DNA of 64,000 nt from the NCBI GenBank assembly GCA_949825065.1, contig OX463862.1, forward strand, positions 20,689,071-20,753,070, read 5' to 3'. This document shows positions 33,801 through 43,575 of the stretch, in pieces; the stretch's first letter is position 1; each line of letters opens with the position of its first letter. The DNA is from Odontocerum albicorne. Taxonomy: Eukaryota; Arthropoda; Insecta; Trichoptera; Odontoceridae. The notes below the pieces were generated by a model. The model had not been told where the DNA came from. It made no database searches and worked only from the letters and a program-made list of their open reading frames with translations. The position numbers were made by a program, and so were the translations under genes.

Positions 33801-34253
33801 TTTAGGACCACCCTCGTATGTAACGTAAAAGCAAACAATATCTCGTAGAGCAGAAAATTTTCTTTCGAATGACGTATAACCTTTACCATTTTGTTTTACT
33901 TTTGGTGCTCATTTTTAAATTTGGAAAAAAACAGACACAACTTATGTTAACACCTAATATATAGCATGTGTGAGGTACTTGTAGTGTAGTTTCTGATTTC
34001 AGTATTTCTGGTGTGATTTTGTAGATCAATAATCTTCCTCCGTTGCTTCTGGTTCCTGTTTGTGAGATGTCTGTAAATATTTTTATTGTTTTATTTTTTT
34101 CAGGTTACCCCACAATTAAATGAATTCATATCCATGTGCGTTGAACCAACTGGAAGTACTGACCGTTTTACTGCAGCAAAGAATCTTAAAGATGACTTGC
34201 AAAAGATAATTAAAATCTTTCGAAATCAATATTCTACATGGGGAAATAAATAA
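27197..34253 (+). CDS. DIPK2: DIPK2-like protein, copy 2 (four exons, 423 aa)
   Basis: Same family and exon plan as copy 1: exons 27197-27835, 29345-29529, 30947-31244 and 34104-34253 (1272 nt, phases 0/2/0). An alternative start Met at 27212 gives 418 aa; I cannot decide between them. Seen: basic N-terminus and hydrophobic anchor (about residues 22-43 from the second Met), CPVCYGVDRC, KKLGHNSELKKLDEKAC, NLNAEPILLK, WPVAKYYGACGR, TDITLDNF, IIDLENVIVVDKM, CGHFLSDHNHYSICK, CVEPTGSTDRFTAAKNL. This copy keeps both the LDNF and the D-L-E-N-V motifs, so it is the best candidate for the ancestral function. AATAAA overlaps the stop (34246-34255). All three introns are packed with transposons: an LTR fragment and an IS630-like remnant (intron 1), a deleted Mos1-like element (intron 2), a nested mariner pair (intron 3). 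Confidence 0.92.
28030..28463 (-). mobile_element. LTR retrotransposon 5' fragment in intron 1 of copy 2
   Basis: Read on the minus strand, 28463-28166 is a ~298-bp LTR beginning TGTCACATACC and ending TACAAGACA, with a TATA-like CTATAAAATACC and an AATAAA-type signal inside. Then comes a primer-binding-site-like TTGGTGACCCCGAACG and a short open frame from 28069 (MSTSTSSARPTRTHATR) that would be the start of gag. The rest is missing. The arrangement is that of Gypsy/BEL-type insect elements; which one is unknown. Confidence 0.7.
28656..29202 (-). mobile_element. IS630-like element remnant in intron 1 of copy 2
   Basis: Termini aagggtctttcaaattgagc and ttaattcgaaagaccctt are inverted and flanked by TA. 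The minus strand keeps only the end of the transposase: FLWDYVKSQVYNNDPRSIPE, ELKDEIIRII, ENFDKRVDICGAARGGHLVD. N-terminal and catalytic parts are deleted. Confidence 0.75.
29345..29529 (+). CDS. DIPK2: DIPK2-like copy 2, exon 2
   Basis: 185 nt after a T-rich tract and CAG: FLNDDKRAWPVAKYYGACGR to EIADKFTFAHDRF, ending CAG|GTACTT in phase 2. Confidence 0.9.
29574..30780 (-). mobile_element. Second mariner remnant surrounding the Mos1-like insertion
   Basis: Left of the Mos1-like element, ttgggttgtctggaaagtta at 29574 resembles a mariner terminus. Right of it, minus strand 30518-30754 encodes VEDGVHSGRPINTDNDQINQ, like the linker of mariner N-terminal domains. Read together this is an older mariner split by the insertion, but no matching right terminus was found. 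Confidence 0.45.
29601..30478 (-). mobile_element. Deleted Mos1-like mariner (derivative 1) in intron 2 of copy 2
   Basis: Termini tcaggtctgtaaatatgaaa and tttcatatttacagacctg are inverted. The minus strand encodes the Mos1-like N-terminus (SVFVPENYDLRTALIFCYHL, AAESHRMLVEAYGEH) and the C-terminal catalytic end (AAYSPDLAPSNYCLFG, LPEKWEKCVASDGQYFE), with the middle missing and frameshifts. Third-Asp motif reads PSN rather than PSD. Sister of 37684-38609. Confidence 0.85.
30947..31244 (+). CDS. DIPK2: DIPK2-like copy 2, exon 3
   Basis: 298 nt after TTTTAG with TDITLDNF, IIDLENVIVVDKM and the CGHFLSDHNHYSICK segment; ends CAG|GTAATT. Identical to copy 1 over the first 35 nt, divergent in the middle, then 94% identical. 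Confidence 0.92.
32146..32264 (-). repeat. 40-bp triplication at the transposase 3' end
   Basis: Units start at 32146, 32186 and 32226 (acaacaaattagtcaataat...). Each codes VVNNEGEYIID on the minus strand. Confidence 0.9.
32557..33816 (+). mobile_element. Inner mariner element, nearly complete
   Basis: 1260 bp between TA at 32555-32556 and 33817-33818. Termini cgagggcggtccgataagta and aggaccaccctcg are inverted. GC content is clearly higher than in the surroundings, consistent with a recent arrival. Confidence 0.93.
32735..33774 (+). pseudogene. mariner transposase with small lesions
   Basis: From MEKEQYRSVIRFLFLKGKSR it runs through a helix-turn-helix region (IAETVGISKDRVGHILHEVL), WVPRLLTP linker, VDETWIHWYTPET (first Asp), HHDNAPAHTS (second Asp) and APCDFFLFP (third Asp). 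Two lesions: the usual YSPDLAPCD reads YLAPCD, a 9-bp in-frame loss of SPD, and TAA at 33614-33616 interrupts the frame, which continues as LAGQKFESNEEVIAAT to a stop at 33772-33774. Likely recently inactivated. Confidence 0.9.
34104..34253 (+). CDS. DIPK2: DIPK2-like copy 2, exon 4
   Basis: 150 nt after TTTTTCAG: VTPQLNEFISMCVEPTGSTD, RFTAAKNLKDDLQKIIKIF, stop TAA. Confidence 0.9.
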   Translation, partial: VTPQLNEFISMCVEPTGSTDRFTAAKNLKDDLQKIIKIFRNQYSTWGNK

Positions 34254-34339
34254 ATATATACAGGTCAAATCCCATTATAAAAAAATTCATGGGACCATAA
34301 AAAAAAAATTTCGTAACACTGAATATGGAACAAAAATAT

Positions 34340-34665
34340 TGTATAGTGAAAATTTCGGCTTTTGAACGTCTCTCATCTCGAATAATTCGGTTCTCGAACA
34401 TACATTTTGAAAATGTCACTTCAAAAACTACAGGCAAAAACAAACCTCATAGGTTTCGACAGTTTTTTAATGAGACAGAAAAGAGAATGAACCCCAGGAC
34501 AGTCACATGACGTTTTTATGTGAGGTGAATCTCTTTCTAAACTATAACATCTCTCCATCTCCGCTTATGCCATCAGCTCTCCTCAGTACAGGTAAAGCAC
34601 AGTTAAATATTCATTTATTTAATCTATTTATTGTGTTGCCTAGTGTATTTTTGGATATCTGAAAT
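34340..34665 (+). repeat. Tigger-like non-coding end, downstream of copy 2
   Basis: ctcatctcgaataattcggttctcgaac...atgccatcagctctcctcagtacaggtaaag matches 51490-52270 in order and orientation, without the 219-bp MITE present there. The tctcgaac motif is typical of Tigger subterminal regions. Confidence 0.55.
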
Positions 34666-35084
34666 GGAAAAATTCAAACTATATTGTTGTTTATAGTTAA
34701 GGCATTAACATTGTGGAGGTTTAAAGACATTGTAATTTATTTTTATCATACACTGTTTATTCCACTTTTTTATGACGGTATAACCCTACCGGTTTCAAGG
34801 CTTTCACCTCATCTTCAGGGGAGCGCAAACAAGACTAAATGCTGTTCGAACTGGCACCGATATACACGCTTCAACGGTTGGGGGCTGGGGGGTGTGGAAG
34901 GCACGAGACAATTTCGGCCAAGAGCAGAGAGATTTTGGGGAAATAACTGTTCAACAGATGTTCCGATCGGTGTACTGATTTAGAAATTCCTAGGGCCTCT
35001 AATCTGTCCAATTTATTTCCGTTACCACTGATATGTAAGAATTTGGCATCATCGATAGAAAAAGTATGATTCTCGCACCGCGAG

Positions 35085-35660
35085 TGTATTCATAGCTTTC
35101 AGAAATGACACCTTCATATCAGGTGGTATCCAATAATTCCATTTTCAATGTATTCATAGCTTCCAGAAATGACACATTCATATCAGGTGGTATTCAATAA
35201 CTCCATTTTCAATGTATTCATAGCTTTCAGAAATGACACCTTCATATCAGGTGGTATCCAATAATTCCATTTTCAATGTATTCATAGCTTTCAGAAATGA
35301 CACCTTCATATCAGGTGGTATCCAATAATTCCATTTTCAATGTATTCATAGCTTCCAGAAATGACACATTCATATCAGGTGGTATTCAATAACTCCATTT
35401 TCAATGTATTCATAGCTTTCAGAAATGACACCTTCATATCAGGTGGTATCCAATAATTCCATTTTCAATGTATTCATAGCTTTCAGAAATGACACCTTCA
35501 TATCAGGTGGTATCCAATAATTCCATTTTCAATGTATTCATAGCTTCCAGAAATGACACATTCATATCAGGTGGTATTCAATAACTCCATTTTCAATGTA
35601 TTCATAGCTTTCAGAAATTACACCTTCATATCAGGTGGTATCCAATAACTCCATTTTCAT
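35085..35660 (+). repeat. 64-bp minisatellite, nine units, three-unit higher-order order
   Basis: Exactly nine 64-bp units (tgtattcatagctttcagaa...). Two types alternate: A (ctttcag, ccttcat, tatcc, aattcc) and B (cttccag, cattcat, tattc, aactcc), in the order ABA ABA ABA', a 192-bp period. It begins about 830 bp after the stop of DIPK2-like copy 2. Confidence 0.97.
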
Positions 35661-36150
35661 TATCATCTTCTGTAATGCATTTTTACTGCACGTATAATTT
35701 CCAGATCCAAAGAATGCAAAAATGCTAAGTAATTATCAATTAAAATAATTTTTCATCTTTTCATTTGAGCATTCATTAGCCATTCGTCAAATATTGCTTG
35801 TGTTATCCAAGATTGTTGATTTGGATTCCTTCAGCATTGTTTACGCCTGCAAAATGTTCATTATACTGAAATTTTTATTTCATTAAAATGGGGACTTGTT
35901 TAACATATTATTTTATGTATGTTCGTTCGATTCAACAAAAAATATTCGTTATTCTGAAAAATTTGTATCTTCTGTATTTGTTATAGTGAGATTTGACCTG
36001 TATAAGAAAACTAAAGAATAGTATTTATGAATTAATAGCAAAAAATTTACCAAATTTGAACAAATTTCTTTAGCTTTGTATAAATTTATTTATAAGATTT
36101 ATCATGAAGAAAAAATAATTGTGATTATTAATAAATAACAAATAATGTAC
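35661..36150. other. No gene recognised
   Basis: AT-rich, no coding or repeat structure that I could name. Confidence 0.4.
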
Positions 36151-36480
36151 AAGCTCAGGGTGTCATAGAACCGTGGAGACATTAATGAATTGGCAGCTGA
36201 CCAAGATTGTAGATGTCGCTGAGAGGGTTGCACCCAGAGGTGGAACTAGGCAGGCCACATTGCCAGTAGAACCGATGATAGGCGGACCTAGAAAATGCTG
36301 AAGGGGCGACCAAGGACAAGGAAAAAGAAGTGTGGGAAGACTTTGAAGAAGATGGTCAGATGACATCAGAAAAGTGGTTGAGAACAACTGGAAGTAATGT
36401 GCCTGTAATAGGAACGAGAGGTCTATACCCAACACTGGAGTCAACTGGGCTAATGATGAACGTATTAACACAATGCAAAA
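36150..36480 (+). pseudogene. LINE (RTE-like) C-terminal remnant
   Basis: The plus frame gives RGDQGQGKRSVGRL and RRWSDDIRKVVENNWK, the GRPxxRWxDDIKKxxGxxWM block that ends RTE-type ORFs, followed by non-coding sequence. Stops present. Confidence 0.7.
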
Positions 36481-36515
36481 TTTGTTAGATGTTTTAAAAA
36501 TATAATTTTAACAAA

Positions 36516-37060
36516 ATGGGAATTGTCTCATATGTGATCTTTTCAATCTGTTATTTTAATCTCAATTTGTTATTTCAACCTCAAAAAATCTCGAATAGAG
36601 AAATAAATGGAGTGATTAGAACTTGGCAGCTTTTTCTTCATTGCGTGCTCAATGCTGTGTGCCGTGTTATATCTGAAACTTGGTGCACCACCTATCTCCA
36701 TCCTTCCAGGTCCTTGGCTATGTTGAATGTAGCACTTAAAAAGAAACCTGTTAACTCCTTTATTTGGTCTGTCCATCTTATACGATACTTTCCTCTTGCT
36801 CAATTTCCCTCAACTGTTCCAGTGGTCATCAACTTCAACAGACTTATTATTCTTTCTGGCAACATGCACAAAGTATGTTAGGGTTTTTTTTCTGCATACT
36901 GTTGAAATTCTTTCGTTAATCTTGAATTCTTGAAGTATATAAACATTGGTGCACCTTGCAGTCCATGGGATATGGGTCATGCGCCTCCAACACCACATCT
37001 ATCATGTTTCTTTCCTTTTTTCTCATCATCCATGTTTCTACTCTATATAGCACCATGGAG
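36516..37060 (-). pseudogene. LINE remnant, opposite orientation
   Basis: Minus strand 36810-36998 gives MWCWRRMTHIPWTARCTNVY and YFVHVARKNNKSVE, the WCWRRML.IPWTA.RTN...YFGH..R block of RTE-like LINEs. It adjoins the plus-strand remnant at 36150-36480 tail to tail. Confidence 0.75.
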
Positions 37061-37429
37061 AATACTAGAGATTTAATATTGACTTACATTTCTTCAAATA
37101 AGTTAGTGGAATGCCATATTCTAAGAAAGTAAAAGAGTACAATTGGAAAGACCCTTTTAAATTAAGTTTTGTATTTTTTTTATATACATGAGATAAAATT
37201 TAAAGAGATATTTATTTTTTATGTGATATTGTACTAAAAAAATATATATGTGTGTTTACATATAATTATAGAAGTTTATAAATAATATATGAGTTTGATT
37301 TATCTTTTTATTTGGACATATTTAATTCAAAAAGAGGCAACACTAGCACTCATACTCGGTGCAAGTCACTATGTTACCTGATGAACCCTTTTTCTATACT
37401 GAGACCCTTTTTTTTATTTATTTGGTTAC

Positions 37430-37495
37430 TGTTGGAAATTGAATCTAAAATTCCCAGGTGGAAATCAAAAGTCTTACCAACTAAGCCATCAACGT
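37430..37495 (-). repeat. S1-like SINE head fragment (reverse)
   Basis: Reverse reading contains agttggtaagacttttgatt and a degraded B-box; only the tRNA-like head is present. Confidence 0.4.
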
Positions 37496-37683
37496 CTTCA
37501 ATGTTTACTAATCATCTTGAACTAATAATAATTCAACTGGATTAGTTTATCTGGATAGATAATTCAATAAAGAAAACATTGGCACTCGTGTATGGATGGA
37601 AAGATAACTTGAAAACCCCTCATGTACACAGAATACTTTCTGCTGATCATTATTAATACTATAGACAGGCAGCATTTATCAAT

Positions 37684-38609
37684 CAGGTCTGTAAATATGA
37701 AACCGGATTTTTTTTATAGAAAATACACATTTATTGTATGAAAATGGTAAAAAATATTTTATTCAAAGTATTGCCCATCGCTAGCTACACATTTTTCCCA
37801 TCCCTCTGGCAATTTGTGGATGCCACGCCAAAAAAACTGTTGCTCTTTTGAGGCAAACCAATCATCGAGCCATTTTCGTAAGAAGTGAAGCGCTGCTCAG
37901 CAAGTGCATGTCCCATAGATGCAAATAAGTAGTAATCGGATGGAGCCAAGTCTGGTGAGTAAGCCGCATGTGAAAGTATTTGCCAACTTAACACGTCAAT
38001 CGTTTCCTTGACCGGTTTTGCTGTCCGTGATGGTGTATTATCATGAAGCAAAATCACTTTGTGTTGCCTCTTTTGATGTTCTGGTCGTTTTTCACACAAT
38101 GCTTGGTTCAAATCCATCATTTGATGTTGTTAGTGTTCAGTATTAATGGTTTCGCCAGGTTTTAGCAGCTCACAATAGATAACACCCTTCTGATCCAACA
38201 ATGTTTGCAATTCGGCGTCTTCAAACTTTCTCGGTGGTCTTCCACGTTCTTCGTTTCTCACGTCAAAATCGCCACTTGAATATTTTAAACCACTCAAAGC
38301 ACTGTGATTTACCAAGAGCATGCTCACCGTAAGCTTCGACAAGCATTCGATGCGATTCTGCAGCAGTTTTCTTCAAATGGTAACAGAAAATCAATGCTGT
38401 CCGCAAATCGTAGTTTTCAGGCACAAAAACAGTCATGTTCAACGCTATGAAAACATATGTAGTTGTATTAAACTTGTATTGTGAGTTAAAAGTCTTTGAC
38501 AAATGTAAACACATGAAAAAGGCGCCAATGACGCGGTTTGACAGTCACTACATTGACAACTAGAGTCATCTATGAGCGAATTCCGGTTTCATATTTACAA
38601 ACCTGATAT
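37684..38609 (-). mobile_element. Deleted Mos1-like mariner (derivative 2)
   Basis: Same inverted termini as 29601-30478 (tcaggtctgtaaatatgaaa / tttcatatttacaaacctga). The minus strand encodes MTVFVPENYDLRTALIFCYH at the start, then HDNTPSRTA (second Asp) and SPDLAPSDYYLFASM (third Asp). The centre with the first Asp is lost and frameshifts occur. The deletion extent differs from derivative 1. Confidence 0.88.
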
Positions 38610-38617
38610 ATTACACT

Positions 38618-38795
38618 TTCATTATATACCATATAGTACAATCTGGTGGGCTTATTGCCATGTAGCATTCTCTTTTTACCAACAAGAAAGATGTTAAAGA
38701 GTCTAAGTGAAAACCAGACTGGAACTCTTTCTTTAAGATAAATTTTGTACCAACTGAAATTGAACTCAAAACCTCCGGGTTGGAAGACAAGTATG
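38618..38795 (-). repeat. tRNA-derived SINE (family S1), reverse copy
   Basis: Reverse order: degraded B-box in cggaggttttgagttcaatt, then ccagtctggttttcacttag, ctctttaacatctttcttgt, tail ccagattgtactatatg. The A-box end is lost where mariner sequence begins. Confidence 0.7.
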
Positions 38796-38809
38796 TTTCT
38801 CAAAACACT

Positions 38810-39790
38810 GTGCACGGTTTGTCCAATTCAAACTGTTTATGGTAGTGAAGCGATGAGTCATAAATTTGTTTTTAAGTGGTATGAAAGTTTTTGTGATGGT
38901 AAAGAGAGCATTGAAGATGATCAACGGGCTGGACCATCATTGACAGTTCGAATTGAAGAAAATGTTCAAAAAGTGACTGAAATTCTTCAAAATGATCGTT
39001 GTGCGTCTACTAGGCTCATCGATAAGCTCACTGGAATTCCTAAATCCACTGTCCATCTCATTTTAATGGAAAATTTGGGTCAACGAAAGGTCTGTACTGA
39101 CTGACGATCAAAAAGTTTGCAGAGTGGAGCACTGCAGATATATGAAAACAGCGGTTGATATGGATCCAGACTTCATGTCAAGTATTGTAACAGGTGATGA
39201 AACATGGTGCTTTCAGTATGAGCCACATACAAAGCGTCAGAACTCGGAATGGAAGTGTCCATGATCTCCGAAACTGAAAAAGTGTGCATGCAGAAGAGCC
39301 GAATTAAGACTGCTCACCATTTTCTTTGGTTCTAAAGGAATTATTCAGAAGGTGTACGCCGATGTGTACTTTGATATGAGCCAGGATTCTTCAAATTCGA
39401 CCCGAATACCGGGAATAAGGGGTATAGTGTTTTTTGCATTTTAATGCACCAGCACATAAAAGCAAGATTGTACATGATTTCCCGGCCAAAAAAATTATAG
39501 ATAATACCCCATTTTCGCCTGATTTGGCTCCTTATGACTTCTGGCTATTCTCGAAACTGAAATTGGCTATGAAAGGAACGCGTTTCGACACGATTTCAAA
39601 CATCCAGAAGGCTTCAACCGCGATTTTGGAGGCAATTCCGAAGAATGAGTTTCAGGAGTGCTTCAGAAAATTTAACAACCGCTTCCAGCATTGTATTGAC
39701 TCACAAGGAGTGTATTTTGAATAAAAGGTAATGTAAACTAAAAATAAACAATGTCTTTTATTTCATTTCCCGTCAATCACCTTTTGCATC
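38810..39790 (+). pseudogene. mariner transposase remnant
   Basis: Pieces in order: FKWYESFCDGKESIEDDQRA, VTEILQNDRCASTRLIDKLT (helix-turn-helix), IVTGDETWCFQYEPHTKRQN (first Asp), FNAPAHKSKIVHDF (second Asp replaced: H-F-N instead of H-D-N), SPDLAPYDFWLFSKLKLAMK (third Asp), FRKFNNRFQHCIDSQGVYFE and a stop at 39722-39724. Frameshifts and stops between. Element ends not clearly found. Confidence 0.8.
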
Positions 39791-40617
39791 AAATAGACTA
39801 CAATTAACCCATGTCATGAATGGTTACAGAGTTTTTGTATAAAGTTTTTGAACTGTTATGTTATAAAATGGTGCTTGTGTATAAAATTCACAGAGTTAAC
39901 TACTTCTCCTAGAAACACATTTTGTTTCTCAAATAAAATAACTCATTAATACTGCCCAACACATCAACTGACAGCTGAATGTCAAAACTATAAAATCTCC
40001 GCTCACGACTATTATTACATCAGAATCTGAATAAAAAGAAACAATTTAAATGTTGTAATTAGATTATTACAGATTTGGTTTAATTTAATTTACAAAAGTC
40101 ACAATATTGCGACATCTGTCTAAATTGATATCAACAATAATGTGCTTCATGGGTCACATCTGTTTTTAGATTTTACATTTTTTTTCATTTCAGATGAACG
40201 ACAGAGCCATAAAGGATTGTTTAATTTATCATCATGTAATGTTCTTATCTTCATATATGTTTTATGACTTGATTACAGTGCTTACAAACAAAGCTATGGT
40301 CATTTTTTCTGTAACTTTTTCACATTAGGAAAACTAATATTATTATTTGTAACTTCTTTTTAATGTAACTGTTTTATGTGATTCTATTATGTGCTATTTC
40401 TTGTAAAGTTTATTTATTATTTGTCTTTTTCAATTCATTACTAAAGCTGTTTATTTTTTATATAACAAGGTTGATACTTTATATAACAAGGTTAATACGT
40501 TTTTAACCAAATTATTTAAAATATTGTTTTCTTGTTTTGTATTTTTCTGTCTCCTAAATTGATCAATAAATTATCTCTATTGTAAATTTTTTATATTTAT
40601 TGTTTGTATACCATATA
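39791..40617. other. No gene recognised
   Basis: AT-rich; a duplicated ttatataacaaggtt at about 40459-40493 is the only structure noted. Confidence 0.4.
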
Positions 40618-41405
40618 TTGGGTGTATAAATTAGTTGGGTCCGTTTTTTTGTGTTCAAAAATGCATTTATTTCTAAACAAAATGAATGAACAGATCAATT
40701 AAAGTATTGTCCATCGCTGGCTACTACTTTTTCCCATCTCTCAGGCAATTTTCAAATTCCATCTCGAAAAAATGACTCATCTTTTGAGGTGATCCAAGTT
40801 TGGAGCCAATTTTCGGTTTCTACGAAAGAAGTGAACCGGTGACCTGCCAAATCGTGCTGCATCCTTCAGAACAATCAGTAATCAGAAGGAGCAATGTCCG
40901 GGGAATACGGCGGGTGCGGTAAAACATCCCAGTTGAGTCACTCCCAATGATTCTGCTAGCTCCTCTTGCATTTGACTCAGATCTTCTTCGAGTAATGCCT
41001 CTAATTCTTTGTCCTTGAATTATTTTGGCTGTCCAGAGCGAGGCTTGTCTTCGACGCTGAAATCTCCATCCTTGAAACGTCGAAACCATTCCCTAGATGA
41101 TTTATCAGTTGGAGCAGCGTCACCATAAACTTCAACAAGCATTCGATGGGCTTCAGCTGCACTTTTCTTCCAATTAAAGCAGAAAATTAAAACCTCCCGC
41201 AAATGCAGCTTGGTTAACACAAAATTCGACATTTTCAACACTGTACAAAACAAGGTTTTTCCATGAAACTCAAAGCGATATAAACTGAATATTATTGGCA
41301 GATGTCTAACTTTTCTGAAACCGCCAAAATCGGCTGTCACTATGAACCATTCATAACAGCCAGAGCCATCTTTTGGAAACGGACCGAACTAATTTGTACT
41401 CCCAT
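40618..41405 (-). mobile_element. Internally deleted mariner, same family as 47374-48662
   Basis: 788 bp with termini ttgggtgtataaattagttg and taatttgtactccca. The minus strand starts MSNFVLTKLHLREVLIFCFN, continues RMLVEVYGDAAPTDKSSREW and SVEDKPRSGQPK, then jumps to HYPYSPDIAPSD-like text and the C-terminus. About 500 bp is missing relative to the longer copy. Confidence 0.87.
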
Positions 41406-41559
41406 TATGTTATATAAATGTAAATAGTTTTCAAAACCCTCTTGGGTGTATACCATATATACCAAAATTAAAAATAAAATAAATAAATATGAATATTTTT
41501 TCATATATTCCCTCTTTTATTGTTTTCTCACATTATCGTTTAGATACCAGTATAAAGAC

Positions 41560-41700
41560 TTAAATAGGTAGATGGTTACTGTTCAATCCTCGAAGGTTCT
41601 GGCATAATTCCTTTTTGTCTCGGTAATAGTTGGGTGAACAGTTTCCTTTTGACTGGTAGAATTGGGTGAAATAAAACACGGTACGAAGGTTAAGATGACA
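41560..41700 (+). repeat. Interspersed repeat family E, copy 2
   Basis: gtagatggttactgttcaat...gtttccttttgactggtaga...gaaataaaacacg parallels 23860-23960 and 49590-49720. Confidence 0.5.
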
Positions 41701-41740
41701 ATGTATTTCGGTTCATTTTGTTTCCTTTATATATATTATA

Positions 41741-43012
41741 TTAGGTAAAGCGAAAAGAAATGTCAATTTTCATTTTGCGTCACGTTGAAACCAGTTTGCC
41801 ACCAGTTACCGTTGGGTTAACACATCGTGGTTGGTATCGTTTTGAAGCTCTATTAATATCCTTTCTGTTTTGATATTCTTTTTGTTTTGGTCCATAGTAC
41901 AAAAATGCAAAAGCCAGAGATTGAAGAGACACATTTGCGGTATTTTATGCTGTTTTTATTCGATAAAGGATTGAAGTCAAAAGAAGCTACCCAGACCATC
42001 TGCGAGATATTTATGGAGACATCTTGAATCCTCGAAAGTGCCATAGATGGTTTCAAAAGTTTGAAAGTGGTGAAAGGGAATTAAAGGACAAATCAAAATC
42101 AGGAAGACCTCTTAAAATCGATGACACTTTAAACTCATTAGTGGGGTCCGATCCACGTAAAACCATCAAGGAATTGTCACAAGATATCGGTTGTCCATGG
42201 TCAACAGTGAAGGACTATTTGAAAAGGCTCGGAAAACAAAATAGACAAGGAATTTGGGAGCCGCACGAACTTTCTCCAACGGCCATGGAACAACGAATAA
42301 CAATCTGTTCATCTTTACTCTTCAGATATGAAACTGATTTGTTTCTTAGAAGAATTGTTACTGTGTTACTGGGGATGAGAAGTGGGTCCTCTACACCAAT
42401 CCGAGGAGAAAAAAACAATGGCTTTCGACGAATCAGGTACCTGTGTCTACCCCTCAGCCGACATTGACTCTGAAAAAGGTTCTCCTTTGTGTTTGGTGGG
42501 ATATTTTGGGAGTAACTTATTATGAATTACTAAAACCTGGTCAGACTGTTACAGCAGATGTGTATTGTGCCCAATTAGAAAGATGAAAGGCTTAAAAAAC
42601 GATCAGTTTTAGCAAACAATCAGAGACGAATTCTACAACATGATAATGCAAGATCACACGCAGCAAGGATTATGCATGACTAAATAAGAGAGCTAGATTT
42701 AGAAGTTCTGCAACATCCACCATATTCGCCTGATATTGCACCTTCGGATTACCTTATTTTTAAGTTGATGGAACATTCGCTTCGAGATAAAAAAAATTAC
42801 GAATGTCGAACAAGTCTGAAATCACTTGCAGTCGTATTTTACCGAAAAACCGCCAGAATTTTACGAAAAAGGTATTAAAAAACTGCCTATTCTGTGGAGG
42901 AAGATCATCGGTAACAACGGAAATCATTTAATGGAATAATATTGTATAGTTTTTGTTTACATCAATTTTTTGTCGCATTAAAAAATATTGTCATTTCTTG
43001 CCGCTTTACCTT
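41741..43012 (+). mobile_element. Full-length but decayed mariner
   Basis: Termini ttaggtaaagcgaaaagaaa and tttcttgccgctttacctta are inverted. The coding region starts at 41906 (MQKPEIEETHLRYFMLFLFD) and shows helix-turn-helix, WEPHELSPTAMEQR linker, GDEKW-like first-Asp region after a frameshift near 42360, HDNARSHAAR (second Asp) and SPDIAPSDYLIF (third Asp). Several frameshifts and stops. Confidence 0.87.
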
Positions 43013-43204
43013 ATACTATATATGGTCCTTCACACGTCGCAAGCATACCGGTCTAACTGCTTAAGCTGTAATATTTAAAGTGACGTAATTACGATCACAC
43101 CCCCCTTCCTAAGTTCATTTTTTTGCAAAGCGGCAGTCGTACGTGGATGTTAATTGACATCTGTTTATTGGTCAGCTTGACCATATTTATTTTCATCCAA
43201 GCCG

Positions 43205-43495
43205 TTATCACTAGACCTCAAGCTAAATGTGTTACTATCACATATCGAAGATTGACAAAGGTTTTTTTGTAGTTTTTTTCCGCAGTTATCTTACCAAATA
43301 TGTTTTTCTGAACATATGCAGATATGGGGAAGTAGAAGTCATTCATTACCTTCTTATCCTTACACTCAACTTATACTCGTATATATTTTTATTTTGAAAC
43401 ATTTTTAATCTGTCAATATTAGTTTACCCTTTTGAGGAGCGTTTGCTCTATAAATGGCTCTCTATAAATTGTCCTTTTATTATTATTATTAATAA
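43205..43495 (+). repeat. Interspersed repeat family B, copy 3
   Basis: Matches copies 1 and 2 from aagctaaatgtgttactatc to the (ATT)n tail at 43477-43495. Confidence 0.6.
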
Positions 43496-43575
43496 GCTCT
43501 AAGAAGGTGCTGGTCTAAAACAGGTTGTAAATTCTGGTTTATAGGAACTGTGGTATATCCTATAGGTGTTGTGCA

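Larger units (their letters stand above)
32072..33957 (-). mobile_element. Outer mariner (N-C fused remnant) in intron 3 of copy 2, split by another mariner
   Basis: Termini ttggatgttaacacataagt and acttatgttaacacctaa are inverted and flanked by TA at 32070-32071 and 33958-33959. Minus strand 32095-32530 joins an N-terminal transposase start (HFRHLLLFAFNRGNKAARDI) to the extreme C-terminus (GIEKLVERWQEVVNNEGEYI). The central domain is deleted, and the C-terminal 40 bp is present three times (32146-32264). The inner mariner at 32557-33816 sits between its start codon region and right terminus. Confidence 0.85.

Noticed and set aside
36163..36471. 102-codon minus-strand frame
   Set aside because: The plus strand carries the recognisable RTE-type C-terminal block, so this is its shadow.
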